Source: Poecilobothrus nobilitatus
Taxonomy: Eukaryota; Arthropoda; Insecta; Diptera; Dolichopodidae
NCBI GenBank assembly: GCA_947095535.1
Contig: OX352772.1
Span: 113,791,253-113,855,252 of the forward strand
Length of the DNA stretch: 64,000 nucleotides
Reading direction: 5' to 3'
In this document: piece by piece, positions 1 to 14,400 of the stretch
How the letters are laid out: every line of letters starts with the position of its first letter
Position numbering within the stretch: the stretch's first letter is position 1
Position numbers and translations under genes: made by a program
Notes under the pieces: model-generated
What the model was told of the DNA's origin: nothing
Databases searched by the model: none
The model's input: only the letters and a program-made list of their open reading frames with translations

Positions 1-3000
1 AAATTTAAAATTCAACGGAATAAAAGAGCGTCGTTTTTGAATATGTATATTATAGGTATAGATTATACGTATTATATGATACATATGTATACATTTTACA
101 TGGGATTTTTATAAAAATGGAAAATTAATAATAAAAATCAGAAAATTTTGGAAAAATATTGATCTTGAAAGATGGCTGTACTGAATATTTATCATTTAAA
201 AAGAAAAAAATGAAAGTTAGTTGGTAAATCATTGAGTAAAAGGGTTTTAAATGTCTGTCATTTACAGATTAAATATTATGATATGTAAGAATTTATTTCA
301 TGTAAAATATTAGATATAAAAAAAAAAAATAGAATAGATTCAAACTTGCAAACTAAAGACTTCTAAAGTTTAAGAAGCGGCCCCTCTACCACTGTACCAA
401 ACTTCCCACTGAAGTTGGGATCTTTATAAATTATATTGTGAAATTTCTATTTCCCACCATGCAAACTATATTTTAAAATTTTATTTATGTTTTCAGAAAA
501 AAAACAAAAAGCAAAAACAACAAAGCAAAATTTAAAACTCAACGGAATAAAAGAGCGTCGTTTTTGAATATGTATATTATAGGTATAGATTATACATATT
601 ATATGATACATATGTTTATACTTTATATGGGATTTTTATAAAAATGGAAAATTAATAATAAAAATCAGAAAATTTTGGAAAAATATTGATCTTGTAAGAT
701 GGCTGTACTGAATATTTATCATTTAAAAAGAAAAAAATGAAAGTTGGTTGGTAAATCATTGAGTAAAATGGTTTTAAATGTCTGTCATTTACAGATTAAA
801 TATTATGATTTGTAAGAATTTATTTCGTGTAAAATATTAGATATAAAAAAAAAAAAAAAAAAAATAGAATAGATGCAAACTTGCAAACTAAAGACTTCTA
901 AAGTTTAAGAACCGTCCACTCTACCACTCTACCAAACATCTTAACGAAGTTCGGATCTTTATATTCAATTATATTGTGAAATTTCTATTTCCCACCATGC
1001 AAACTATATTTTAAAATTTTATTTATGTTTTTAGAAAAAAAACAAAAAGCAAAAACAACAAAGCAAAATTTAAAATTCAACGGAATAAAAGAGCGTCGTT
1101 TTTGAAAATGTATATTGTAGATATAGATTGTACACATTAAATGATACATATGTATATACTTTACATGGGATTTTTATAAAAATGGAAAATTAATAATAAA
1201 AATCAAAAAATTTTGGAAAAATATTGATCTCTTAAGATGGCTGTACTGAATATTTATCATTTAAAAAGAAAAAAATGAAAGTTGGTTGGTAAATCATTGA
1301 GTAAAAGGATTTTAAATGTCTGCCATTTACAGATTAAATATTATGATATACAAGAATTTATTTCGTTTAAAATATTAGAAATAAAAAAAAAAAAAAAAAA
1401 TAGAATAGAATCGAACTTGCAAACTAGAGACTTCTAAAGTTTAAGAACCGGCCACTCTACCACTGCACCAAACTTCCCACTGAAGTTGGGATGTTTATAT
1501 TCAATTATATTGTGAAATTTCTATTTCCCACCATGCAAACTATATTTTAAAATTTTATTTATGTTTTTAGAAAAAAAACAAAAACTAAAAACAACAAAGC
1601 AAAATTTAAAATTCAACGGAATAAAAGAGCGTCGTTTTTGAAAATGTATATTATAGATATAGATTGTACACATTAAATGATACATATGTATATACTTTAC
1701 ATGGGATTTTTATAAAAATGGAAAATTAATAATAAAAATCAAAAAATTTTGGAAAAATATTGATCTCTTAAGATGGCTGTACTGAATATTTATCATTTAA
1801 AAAGAAAAAAATGAAAGTTGGTTTTTAAATCATTGAGTAAAATGGTTTTAAATGTCTGTCATTTACAGATTAAATATTATGACATGTAAGAATTTATTTC
1901 GTGTAAAATATTAGATATAAAAAAAAATAAAATAGAATAGATTCAAACTTGCAAACTAAAGACTTCTAAAGTTTAAGAAGCGGCCCCTCTACCACTGTAC
2001 CAAACTTCCCACTGAAGTTGGGATCTTTATATTCAATTATATTGTGAAATTTCTATTTCCCACCATGCAAACTATATTTTAAAATTTTATTTATGCTTTT
2101 AGAAAAAAAACAAAAAGCAAAAACAACAAAGCAAAATTTAAAATTCAACGGAATAAAAGAGCGTCGTTTTTGAATATGTATATTATAGGTATAGATTATA
2201 CATATTATATGATACATATGTATATACTTTACATGGGATTTTTATAAAAATGGAAAATTAATAATAAAAATCAAAAAATTTTGGAAAAATATTGATCTCT
2301 TAAGATGGCTGTACTGAATATTTATCATTTAAAAAGAAAAAAATGAAAGTTGGTTGGTAAATCATTGAGTAAAAAGATTTTAAATGTCTGCCATTTACAG
2401 ATTAAATATTATGATATGTAGGAATTTATTTCGTTAAAATATTAGATATAAAAAAAAAAAAAAATAGAATAGATTCAAACTTGCAAACTAAAGACTTCTA
2501 AAGTTTAAGAACCGGCCACTCTACCACTGTACCAAACTTCCCACAGAAGTTCGGATCTTTATATTCAATTATATTGTGAAATTTCTATTTCCCACCATGC
2601 AAACTATATTTTAAAATTTTATTTATGTTTTTAGAAAAAAACAAAAAAGCAAAAGCAACAAAGCAAAATTTAAAATTCAACGGAATAAAAGAGCGTCGTT
2701 TTTGAATATGTATATTATAGGTATAGATTATACATATTATATGATACATATGTATATACTTTACATGGGATTTTTATAAAAATGGAAAATTAATAATAAA
2801 AATCAGAAAATTTTGGAAAAATATTGATCTTGTAAGATGGCTGTACTGAATATTTATCATTTAAAAAGAAAAAAATGAAGGTTGGTTGGTAAATCATTGA
2901 GTAAAAGGGTTTTAAATGTCTGTCATTTACAGATTAAATATTATGATATGTAAGAATTTATTTCGTTTAAAATATTAGAAATAAAAAAAAAAAAAAAAAA

Positions 3001-6000
3001 AATAGAATAGAATAGAATCGAACTTGCAAACTAAAGACTTCTAAAGTTTAAGAACCGTCCACTCTACCACTGTACCAAACTTCTCACTGAATTTTGGATC
3101 TTTATATTCAATTATATTGTGAAATTTCTATTTCCCACCATGCAAACTATATTTTAAAATTTTATTTATGTTTTTAGAAAAAAAACAAAAAGCAAAAACA
3201 ACAAAGCAAAATTTAAAATTCAACGGAATAAAAGAGCGTCGTTTTTGAATATGTATATTATAGGTATAGATTATACATATTATATGATCCATAACGTATA
3301 TACTTTACATGGGATTTTTATAAAAATGGAAAATTAATAATAAAAATCAGAAAAATTTGGAAAAATATTGGACTTGTAAGATGGCTGTACTGAATATTTA
3401 TCATTTAAAAAGAAAAAAATGAAAGTTGGTTGGTAAATCATTGAGTAAAAGGATTTTAAATGTCTGTCATTTACAGATTAAATATTATGATATGTAAGAA
3501 TTTATTTCGTTTAAAATATTAGAAATTAAAAAAAAAAAAAAAAATAGAATGGAATCGAACTTGCAAACTAAAGACTTCTAAAGTTTAAGAACCGGCCACT
3601 CTACCACTGTACCAAACTTCCCACTGAAGTTCGGATCTTTATATTTTTTTATATATTGTGAAATTTCTATTTCCCACCATGCAAACTATATTTTAAAATT
3701 TTATTTATGTTTTTAGAAAAAAAAAAAAGCAAAAACAACAAAGCAAAATTTAAAATTCAACTGAATAAAAGAGCATCGTTTTTGAATATGTATATTTTAG
3801 GTATAGATTATACATATTATATGACACATATGTATATACTTTACATAAGATTTTTATAAAAATAGAAAATTAATAATAAAAATCAGAAAATTTTGGAAAA
3901 ATATTGATCTTGTAATATGGCTGTACTGAATATTTATCATTTAAAAAGAAAAAAATGAAAGTTGGTTGGTAAATCATTGACTACAAGGGTTTTAAATGTC
4001 TGACATTTACTGATTAAATATTATGATATGTAAGAATTTATTTCGTTTAAAATATTAGAAATACAAAAAAAAAAAAAAAATAGAACAGAATCGAACTTGC
4101 AAACTAAAGACTTCTAAAGTTTAAGAACCGGCCACTCTACCACTGTACCAAACTTCCCACTGAAGTTCGGATCTTTATATTCAATAATATTGTGAAATTT
4201 CTATTTCCCACCATTCAAACTATATTTTAAAATTTTATTTATGTTTTTAGAAAAAAAACAAAAAGCAAAAACAACAAAGCAAAATTTAAAATTCAACGGA
4301 ATAAAAGAGCGTCGTTTTTGAATATGTAAATTATATATATAGATTATGCATATTATATGATACATATGTATATACTTTACATGGGATTTTTATAAAAATG
4401 GAAAATTAATAATAAAAATCAGAAAACTTTGGAAAAACATTGATCTTGTGAGATGGCTGTAGTGAATATTTATCATTTAAAAAGAAAAAAATGAAAGTTG
4501 GTTGGTAAATCATTGAGTAAACGGATTTTAAATGTCTGTCATTTACAGATTAAATATTATGATATGTAAGAATTTATTTCGTTTAAAATATTAGAAATAA
4601 AAAAAAAAAAATAGAATAGAATCGAACTTGCGAACTAAAAACTTCTAAAGTTTAAGAACCGACCACTCTACCACAGTACCAAACTCCCCCCTGAAGTTCG
4701 GATCTTTATATTCAATTATATTGTGAAATTTCTATTTCCCACAATGCAAACTATATTTTAAAATTTTATTTATGTTTTTAGAAAAAAAAAAAAGCAAAAA
4801 CTACAAAACAAAATTTAAAATTCAACGGAATAAAAGAGCGTCGTTTTTGAATATGTATATTATAGGTATAGATTATACATATTATATGATACATTTGTAT
4901 ATACTTTACATGGGATTTTTATAAAAATGGAAAAGTAATAATAAAACTCAGAAAATTTTGGAAAAATATTGATCTCTTAAGATGGCTGTACTGAATATTT
5001 ATCATTTAAAAAGAGAAAAATGAAAGCTGGTTGGTAAATAATTGAGTAAAAGGATTTTAAATGTCTGTCATGTACAGATTAAATATTATGATATGCAAGA
5101 ATTTATTTCGTTTAAAATATTAGAAATTAAAAAAAAAAAAAAAAAATAGAATAGAATCGAACTTGCAAACTAAAGACTTCTAAAGTTTAAGAACCGGCCA
5201 CTCTACCACTGTACCAAACTTCCCACTGAAGTTCGGATCTTTATATTCAATTATATTGTGAAATTTCTATTTCCCACCATGCAAACTATATTTTAAAATT
5301 TTATTTATGTTCTTAGAAAAAAAACAAAAAGCAAAAACAACAAAGGAAAATTTAAAATTCAACGGAATAAAAGAGCGTCGTTTTTGAATATGTCTATTAT
5401 AGGTATAGATTATACATATTATATGATACTTATGAATATACTTTACATGGGATTTTTATAAAAATGGAAAATTAATAATAAAAATCAGAAAATTTTGGAA
5501 AAATATTGATCTTGTAAGATGGCTGTACTAAATATTTATCATTTAAAAAGAAAAAGATGAAAGTTGGTTGATAAATCATTGAGTACAAGGGTATTAAATG
5601 TCTGTCATTTACAGATTAAATATTATGATATGTAAGAATTTATTTCGTTTAAAATATTAGAAATAAAAAAAAAAAATAGAATAGAATCGAACTTGCAAAC
5701 TAAAGGCTTCTAAAGATTAAGAAGCGGCCACTCTACCACTCTACCAAACATCCCACTGAAGTTCGGATCTTTATATTCAATTATATTGTGAAATTTCTAT
5801 TTCCCACCATGCAAACTATATTTTAAAATTTTATTTATGTTTTTATAAAAAAAAAAAAAAGCAAAAACAACAAAGCAAAATTTAAAATTCAACGGAATAA
5901 AAGAGCGTCGTTTTTGAATATGTATATTATAGGTATAGATTAAACATATTATATGATACATATGTATATACGTTACATGGGATTTTTATAAAAATGGAAA

Positions 6001-7610
6001 ATTAATAATAAAAATCAGAAAATTTTGGAAAAATATTGATCTTGTAAGATGGCTGTACTGAATATTTATCATTTAAAAAGAAATAAATGAAAGTTGGTTG
6101 GTAAATCATTGAGTAAAAGGGTTTTAAATGTCTGTCATTTACAGATTAAATATGATATGTAAGAATTTATTTCGTTTAAAATATTAGAAATAAAAAAAAA
6201 AAAAAAAATACAATAGAATCGAACTTGCAAACTAAAGACTTCTAAAGTTTAAGAACCGGCCGCTCTACCACTCTGCCAAACATCCCACTGAAGTTCGAAT
6301 CTTTATATTCAATTATGCAAACTAATATTTTAATTCACCATGCAAACTATATTTTAAAATTTTATTTATGTTTTTAGAAAAAAAACAAAAAGCAAAAACA
6401 ACAAAGCAAAATTTAAAATTCAACGGAATAAAAGAGCGTCGTTTTAGAATATGTATATTATAGGTATAGATTATACATATTATATGATACATATGAATAT
6501 ACTTTACATGGGATTTTTATAAAAATGGAAAATTAATAATAAAAATCAGAAAATTTTGGAAAAATATTGATCTTGTAAGATGGCTGTACTGAATATTTAT
6601 CATTTAAAAAGAAAAAAATGAAAGTTGGTTGGTAAATCATTGAGTACAAGGGTTTTGAATGTCTGTCATTTACAGATTAAATATTATGATATGTAAGAAT
6701 TTATTTCGTTTAAAATATTAGAAATAAAAAAAAAAAGAATAGAATCGAACTTGCAAACTAAAGACTTTTAAAGTTTAAGAAGCGGCAACTCTACCACTGT
6801 ACCAAACTGCCCACTGAAGTTCATATCTTTATATTCAATTATATTGTGAAATTTCTATTTCCCACCATGCAAACTATATTTTAAAGTTTTATTTATGTTT
6901 TCAGAAAAAAAAACAAAAAGCAAAAAGAACAAAGCAAAATTTAAAATTCAATGGAATAAAAGAGCGTCGTTTTTGAATATGTATAATATAGGTATAGATT
7001 ATACATATTATATGATACATATATATATACTTTACATGGGATTTTTATAAAAATGGAAAATTAATAATAAAAATCAGAAAATTTTGGAAAAATATTGATC
7101 TTGTAAGATGGCTGTACTGAATATTTATCATTTAAAAATGAAAGTTGGTTGGTAAATCATTGAGTAAAAGGGTTTTAAATGTCTGTCATTTACAGATTAA
7201 ATATTATGATATGTAAGAATTTATTTCGTGTAAAATATTAGAAATAAAAAAAAAAAAAAAATAGAATAGAATCGAACTTGCAAACTAAAGACTTCTAAAG
7301 TTTAAGAACCGGCCACTCTACCACTCTACCAAACATCTTAACGAAGTTCGGATCTTTATATTGTGAATTTTCTATTTCCCACCATGCAAACTATATTTTA
7401 AAATTTTATTTATGTTTTTAGAAAAAAAAAAAAGCAAAAACTACAAAACAAAATTTAAAATTCAACGGAATAAAAGAGCGTCGTTTTTGAATATGTATAT
7501 TATAGGTATAGATTATACATATTATATGATACATATGTATATACTTTACATGGGATTTTTATAAAAATGGAAAATTAATAATAAAAATCAGAAAATTTTG
7601 GAAAAATATT
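1..7610. repeat. Divergent monomer segment
   Basis: The roughly 14 monomers here each carry many private substitutions and indels, for example 'gagcatcg' at 3771, the altered stretch near 3640 and a missing 'tcaattata' near 7362. I found no clean multi-monomer duplication. A 'gatctctt' form of the A-tract/AAGATGG junction is common. Low homogeneity suggests less recent turnover than in the centre. No non-satellite sequence is present. Confidence 0.6.
6315..6340. repeat. Local templated duplication within a monomer
   Basis: The usual 'attgtgaaatttctatttcc' stretch is missing and is replaced by a second, imperfect copy of the 'atgcaaactatattttaa' segment that follows it. The inserted copy is at 6315-6333 and the resident one starts at 6340. 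This looks like template switching or a short patch copied from the neighbouring sequence. Confidence 0.7.
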
Positions 7611-9202
7611 GATCTTGTAAGATGGCTGTACTGAATATTTATCATTTAAAAAGAAATAAATGAAAGTTGGTTGGTAAATCATTGAGTAAAAGGGTTTTAA
7701 ATGTCTGTCATTTACAGATTAAATATTATGATATGTAAGAATTTATTTCGTTTAAAATATTAGAAATAAAAAAAAAAAAAAAAATAGAATAGAATCGAAC
7801 TTGCAAACTAAAGACTTCTAAAGTTTAAGAACCGGCCACTCTACCACTCTACCAAACATCTTAACGAAGTTCGGATCTTTATATTCAATTATATTGTGAA
7901 ATTTCTATTTCCCATCATGCAAACTATATTTTAAATTTTATTTATGTTTTTAGAAAAAAAACAAAAAGCAAAAACAACAAAGCAAAATTTAAAATTCAAC
8001 GGAATAACAGAGCGTCGTTTTTGAATATGTATATATTATAGGTATAGATTATGCATATTATATTATACATATGTATATACTTTACATGGGATTTTTATAA
8101 AAATGGAAAATTAATAATAAAAATCAGAAAATTTTGGAAAAATATTGATCTTGTAAGATGGCTGCACTGAATATTTATCATTTAAAAAGAAAAAAATGAA
8201 AGTTGGTTGGTAAATCATTGAGTAAAAGGGTTTTAAATGTCTGTCATTTACAGATTAAATATTATGATATGTAAGAATTTATTTCGTTTAAAATATTAGA
8301 AATAAAAAAAAAAAATTAGAATAGAATCGAACTTGCAAACTAAAGACTTCTAAAGTTTAAGAAGCGGCCACTATACCACTGTACCAAACATCCCACTGAA
8401 GTTCGGATCTTTATATTCAATTATATTGTGAAATTTCTATTTCCCACCATGCAAACTATATTTTAAAATTTTATTTATGTTTTTAGAAAAAAAACAAAAA
8501 GCAAAAACAACAAAGCAAAATTTAAAATGCAACGGAATAAAAGAGCGTCGTTTTTGAATATGTATATTATAGGTATAGATTATACATATTATATGATATA
8601 TATGTATATACTTTACATGGGATTTTTATAAAAATGGAAAATTAATAATAAAAATCAGAAAATTTTGGAAAAATATTGATCTTGTAAGATGGCTGTACTG
8701 AATATTTATCATTTAAAAAGAAAAAATGAAAGTTGGTTAATAAATCATTGAGTAAAAGGATTTTAAATGTCTGTCATTTACAGATTAAATATTATGATAT
8801 GTAAGAATTTATTTCGTTTAAAATATTAGAAATAAAAAAAAAATAGAATAGAATCGCACTTGCAAACTAAAGACTTCTACAGTTTAAGAAGCGGCCACTC
8901 TACCACTGTACCAAACTTCTCACTGAATTTCGGATCTTTATATTCAATTATATTGTGAAATTTCTATTTCCCACCATGCAAACTATATTTTAAAATTTTA
9001 TTTATGTGTTTAGAAAAAAACAAAAAGCAAAAACAACAAAGCAAAATTTAAAATTCAACGGAATAAAAGAGCGTCGTTTTTGAATATGTATATTATAGGT
9101 ATAGATTATACATATGTATATACTTTACATGGGATTTTTATAAAAATGGAAAATTAATAATAAAAATCAGAAAATTTTGGAAAAATATTGATCTTGTAAG
9201 AT
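7611..9202. repeat. Three-monomer block, copy 1 (1592 bp)
   Basis: Shared rare markers sit exactly 1592 bp apart in this block and the next: 'aagaaataaa' (7651/9243), 'accaaacatc' followed by 'ttaacgaag' (7851/9443), 'ggaataacag' (8001/9593) and the 14-bp-deleted dyad (9109/10701). The block ends in the first half of a 13-bp microduplication. Confidence 0.9.
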
Positions 9203-9215
9203 GATCTTGTAAGAT
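9190..9215. repeat. 13-bp tandem microduplication at the block junction
   Basis: 'gatcttgtaagat' occurs twice in a row, at 9190-9202 and 9203-9215, and once at the matching sites 7611 and 10782. It marks the crossover point between the two three-monomer blocks. Confidence 0.85.
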
Positions 9216-10794
9216 GGCTGTACTGAATATTTATCATTTAAAAAGAAATAAATGAAAGTTGGTTGGTAAATCATTGAGTAAAAGGGTTTTAAATGTCTGT
9301 CATTTACAGATTAAATATTATGATATGTAAGAATTTATTTCGTTTAAAATATTAGAAATAAAAAAAAAAAAAAAAATAGAATAGAATCGAACTTGCAAAC
9401 TAAAGACTTCTAAAGTTTAAGAACCGGCCACTCTACCACTCTACCAAACATCTTAACGAAGTTCGGATCTTTATATTCAATTATATTGTGAAATTTCTAT
9501 TTCCCATCATGCAAACTATATTTTAAATTTTATTTATGTTTTTAGAAAAAAAACAAAAAGCAAAAACAACAAAGCAAAATTTAAAATTCAACGGAATAAC
9601 AGAGCGTCGTTTTTGAATATGTATATATTATAGGTATAGATTATGCATATTATATTATACATATGTATATACTTTACATGGGATTTTTATAAAAATGGAA
9701 AATTAATAATAAAAATCAGAAAATTTTGGAAAAATATTGATCTTGTAAGATGGCTGCACTGAATATTTATCATTTAAAAAGAAAAAAATGAAAGTTGGTT
9801 GGTAAATCATTGAGTAAAAGGGTTTTAAATGTCTGTCATTTACAGATTAAATATTATGATATGTAAGAATTTATTTCGTTTAAAATATTAGAAATAAAAA
9901 AAAAAAATTAGAATAGAATCGAACTTGCAAACTAAAGACTTCTAAAGTTTAAGAAGCGGCCACTATACCACTGTACCAAACATCCCACTGAAGTTCGGAT
10001 CTTTATATTCAATTATATTGTGAAATTTCTATTTCCCACCATGCAAACTATATTTTAAAATTTTATTTATGTTTTTAGAAAAAAAACAAAAAGCAAAAAC
10101 AACAAAGCAAAATTTAAAATGCAACGGAATAAAAGAGCGTCGTTTTTGAATATGTATATTATAGGTATAGATTATACATATTATATGATATATATGTATA
10201 TACTTTACATGGGATTTTTATAAAAATGGAAAATTAATAATAAAAATCAGAAAATTTTGGAAAAATATTGATCTTGTAAGATGGCTGTACTGAATATTTA
10301 TCATTTAAAAAGAAAAAATGAAAGTTGGTTAATAAATCATTGAGTAAAAGGATTTTAAATGTCTGTCATTTACAGATTAAATATTATGATATGTAAGAAT
10401 TTATTTCGTTTAAAATATTAGAAATAAAAAAAAAATAGAATAGAATCGCACTTGCAAACTAAAGACTTCTACAGTTTAAGAAGCGGCCACTCTACCACTG
10501 TACCAAACTTCTCACTGAATTTCGGATCTTTATATTCAATTATATTGTGAAATTTCTATTTCCCACCATGCAAACTATATTTTAAAATTTTATTTATGTG
10601 TTTAGAAAAAAACAAAAAGCAAAAACAACAAAGCAAAATTTAAAATTCAACGGAATAAAAGAGCGTCGTTTTTGAATATGTATATTATAGGTATAGATTA
10701 TACATATGTATATACTTTACATGGGATTTTTATAAAAATGGAAAATTAATAATAAAAATCAGAAAATTTTGGAAAAATATTGATCTTGTAAGAT
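9203..10794. repeat. Three-monomer block, copy 2 (1592 bp)
   Basis: It is a tandem copy of the preceding 1592 bp with almost no differences by eye. A further partial copy seems to continue past 10795 ('aagaaataaa' again) until private changes begin near 10977. Confidence 0.9.
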
Positions 10795-11479
10795 GGCTGT
10801 ACTGAATATTTATCATTTAAAAAGAAATAAATGAAAGTTGGTTGGTAAATCATTGAGTAAAAGGGTTTTAAATGTCTGTCATTTACAGATTAAATATTAT
10901 GATATGTAAGAATTTATTTCGTTTAAAATATTAGAAATAAAAAAAAAAAAAAAAAATAGAATAGAATCGAACTTGCTAACTAAAAACTTCTAAAGTTTAA
11001 GAACCGGCCACTCTACCACTCTACCAAACTTTTCACTGAAGTTCGGATCTTTATATTCAATTATATTGTGAAATTTCTATTTCCCACCATGTAAACTATA
11101 TTTTAAAATTTTATTTATGTTTTTAGAAAAAAAACAAAAAGCAAAAACAACAAAGCAAAATTTAAAATTCAACGGAATAAAAGAGCGTCGTTTTTGAATA
11201 TGTATATTATAGGTATAGATTATACATATTATATGATACATATGTATATACTTTACATGGGATTTTTATAAAAATGGAAAATTAATAATAAAAATCAGAA
11301 AATTTTGGAAAAATATTGATCTTGTAAGATGGCTGTACTGAATATTTATCATTTAAAAAGAAAAAAATGAAAGTTGGTTGGTAAATCATTGAGTAAAAGG
11401 ATTTAAAATGTCTGTCATTTACAGATTAAATATTATGATATGTAAGAATTTATTTCGTTTAAAATATTAGAAATAAAAA

Positions 11480-14400
11480 AAAAAAAAAAATAGAATAGAA
11501 TCGAACTTGCAAACTAAAGACTTCTAAAGTATAAGAACCGGCCACTCTACCACTGTACCAAACTTCCCACTGAAGTTCGGATCTTTATATTCAATTATAT
11601 TGTGAAATTTCTATTTCCCACCATGCAAACTATATTTTAAAATTTTATTTATGTTTTTAGAAAAAAAACAAAAAGGAAAAACAACAAAGCAAAATTTAAA
11701 ATTCAACGGAATAAAAGAGCGTCGTTTTTGAATATGTATATTATAGGTATAGCTTATACATATTATATGATACATATGTATATACTTTCCATGGGATTTT
11801 TATAAAAATGGAAAATTAATAATAAAAATCAGAAAATTTTGGAAAAATATTGATCTTGCAAGATGGCTGTACTGAATATTTATCATTTAAAAAGAAAAAA
11901 ATGAAAGTTGGTTGGTAAATCATTGAGTAAAGGGGTTTTAAATGTGTGTCATTTACAGATTAAATATTATGATATGTAAGAATTTATTTCGTTTAAAATA
12001 TTAGAAATACAAAAAAAAAAAAAAATAGAATAGAATCGAACTTGCAAACTAAAGACTTCTAAAGTTTAAGAAGCGGCCCCTCTACCACTGTACCAAACTT
12101 CCCACTGAAGTTCGGATCTTTATATTCAATTATATTGTGAAATTTCTATTTCCCACCATGCAAACTATATTTTAAAATTTTATTTATGTTTTTAGAAAAA
12201 AAACAAAAAGCAAAAACAACAAAGCAAAATTTAAAATTCAACGGAATAAAAGAGCGTCGTTTTTGAATATGTATATTATAGGTATAGCTTATACATATTA
12301 TATGATACATATGTATATACTTTACATGGGATTTTTATAAAAATGGAAAATTAATAAAAAAAATCAGAAAATTTTGGAAAAATATTGATCTTGTAAGATG
12401 GCTGTACTGAATATTTATCATTTAAAAAGAAAAAAATGAAAGTTGGTTGGTAAATCATTGAGTAAAACGGTTTTAAATGTCTGTCATTTACAGATAAAAT
12501 ATTATGATATGTAAGAATTTATTTCGTTTAAAATATTAGAAATAAAAAAAAAAAAAATAGAATAGAATCGAACTTGCAAACTAAAGACTTCTAAAGTTTA
12601 AGAACCGGCCACTCTAACACATTACCAAACATTCCACTGAAGTTCGGATCTTTATATTCAATTATATTGTGAAATTTCTATTTCCCACCATGTAAACTAT
12701 ATTTTAAAATTTTATTTATGTTTTTAGAAAAAAAACAACAAAGCAAAATTTAAAATTCAACGGAATAAAAGAGCGTCGTTTTTGAATATGTATATTATAG
12801 GTATAGATTATACATATTATATTATAAATATGTATATACTTTACATGGGATTTTTATAAAAATGGAAAATTAATAATAAAAATCAGAAAATTTTGGAAAA
12901 ATATTGATCTTGTAAGATGGCTGTACTGAATATTTATCATTTAAAAAGAAAAAAATGAAAGTTGGTTGATAAATCATTGAGTAAAAGGGTTTTAAATGTC
13001 TGTCATTTACAGATTAAATATTATGATATGTAAGAATTTATTTCGTTTAAATTATTAGATATAAAAAAAAAAATAGAATAGAATCGCACTTGCAAACTAA
13101 AGAATTCTAAAGTTTAAGAAGCGGCCACTCTACCACTGTAATAAACTTCTCACTGAATTTCGGATCTTTATATTCAATTATATTGTGAAATTTCTATTTC
13201 CCACCATGCAAACTATATTTTAAAATTTTATTTATGTTTTTAGAAAAAAAACAAAAAGCAAAAACAACAAAGCAAAATTTAAAATTCAACGGAATAAAAG
13301 AGCGTCGTTTTTGAATATGTATATTATAGGTATAGATTATACATATTATATGATACATATGTATATACTTTACATGGGATTTATATAAAAATGGAAAATT
13401 AATAATAAAAATCAGAAAATTTTGGAAAAATATTGATCTTGTAAGATGGCTGTACTGAATATTTATCATTAAAAAAGAAAAAAATTAAAGTTGGTTGGTA
13501 AATCATTGAGTAAAAGGATTTTAAATGTCTGTCATTTACAGATTAAATATTATGATATGTAAGAATTTATTTCGTTTAAAATATTAGAAATAAAAATAAA
13601 AAAAAAATAGAATAGATTCGAACTTGGAAACTAAAGACTTCTAAAGTTTAAGAACCGGCCACTCTACCACTGTACCAAACTTCCCACTGAAGTTCGGATC
13701 TTTATATTCAATTATATTGTGAAATTTCTATTTCCCACCATGCAAACTATATTTTAAAATTTTATTTATGTTTTTAGAAAAAAAACAAGAAGCAAAAACA
13801 ACAAAGCAAAATTTAAAATTCAACGGAATAAAAGAGCGTGGTTTTTGAATATGTATATTATAGGTATAGCTTATACATATTATATGATACATATGTATAT
13901 ACTTTACATGGGATTTTTATAAAAATGGAAAATTAATAATAAAAATCAGAAAATTTTGGAAAAATATTGATCTTGTAAGATGGCTGTACTGAATATTTAT
14001 CATTTAAAAAGAAAAAAATGAAAGTTGGTTGGTAAATCATTGAGGAAAAGGGTTTTAAATGTCTGTCATTTACAGATTAAATATTATGATATGTAAGAAT
14101 TTATTTCGTTTAAAATATTAGAAATAAAAAAAAAAAAATAGAATAGAATCGAACTTGCAAACTAAAGACTTCTAAACTTTAAGAAGCGGCCACTCTACCA
14201 CTGTACCAATCTTCCCACTGAAGTTCGGATCTTTATATTCAATTATATTGTGAAATTTCTATTTCCCACCATGTAAACTATATTTTAAAATTTTATTTAT
14301 GTTTTTAGAAAAAAAACAAAAAGCAAAAACAACAAAGCAAAATTTAAAATTCAACGGAATAAAAGAGCGTCGTTTTTGAATATGTATATTATAGGTATAG

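Noticed and set aside
13194..13469. Minus-strand open frames of 78-105 codons (also at 17971, 19570, 23839, 26936, 27400, 28658, 31301, 32344, 34987, 37522, 39212, 40280, 49790)
   Set aside because: They are found in only 14 of about 120 monomers. Many open because a single T-to-A variant ('gggatttata') removes a stop codon; others start at an internal ATG. The reading is low-complexity and rich in F, I, K and N, it crosses the dyad and A-rich linker, and homopolymer indels break it in the other units. Identical proteins reflect duplicated repeat units, not selection on coding.
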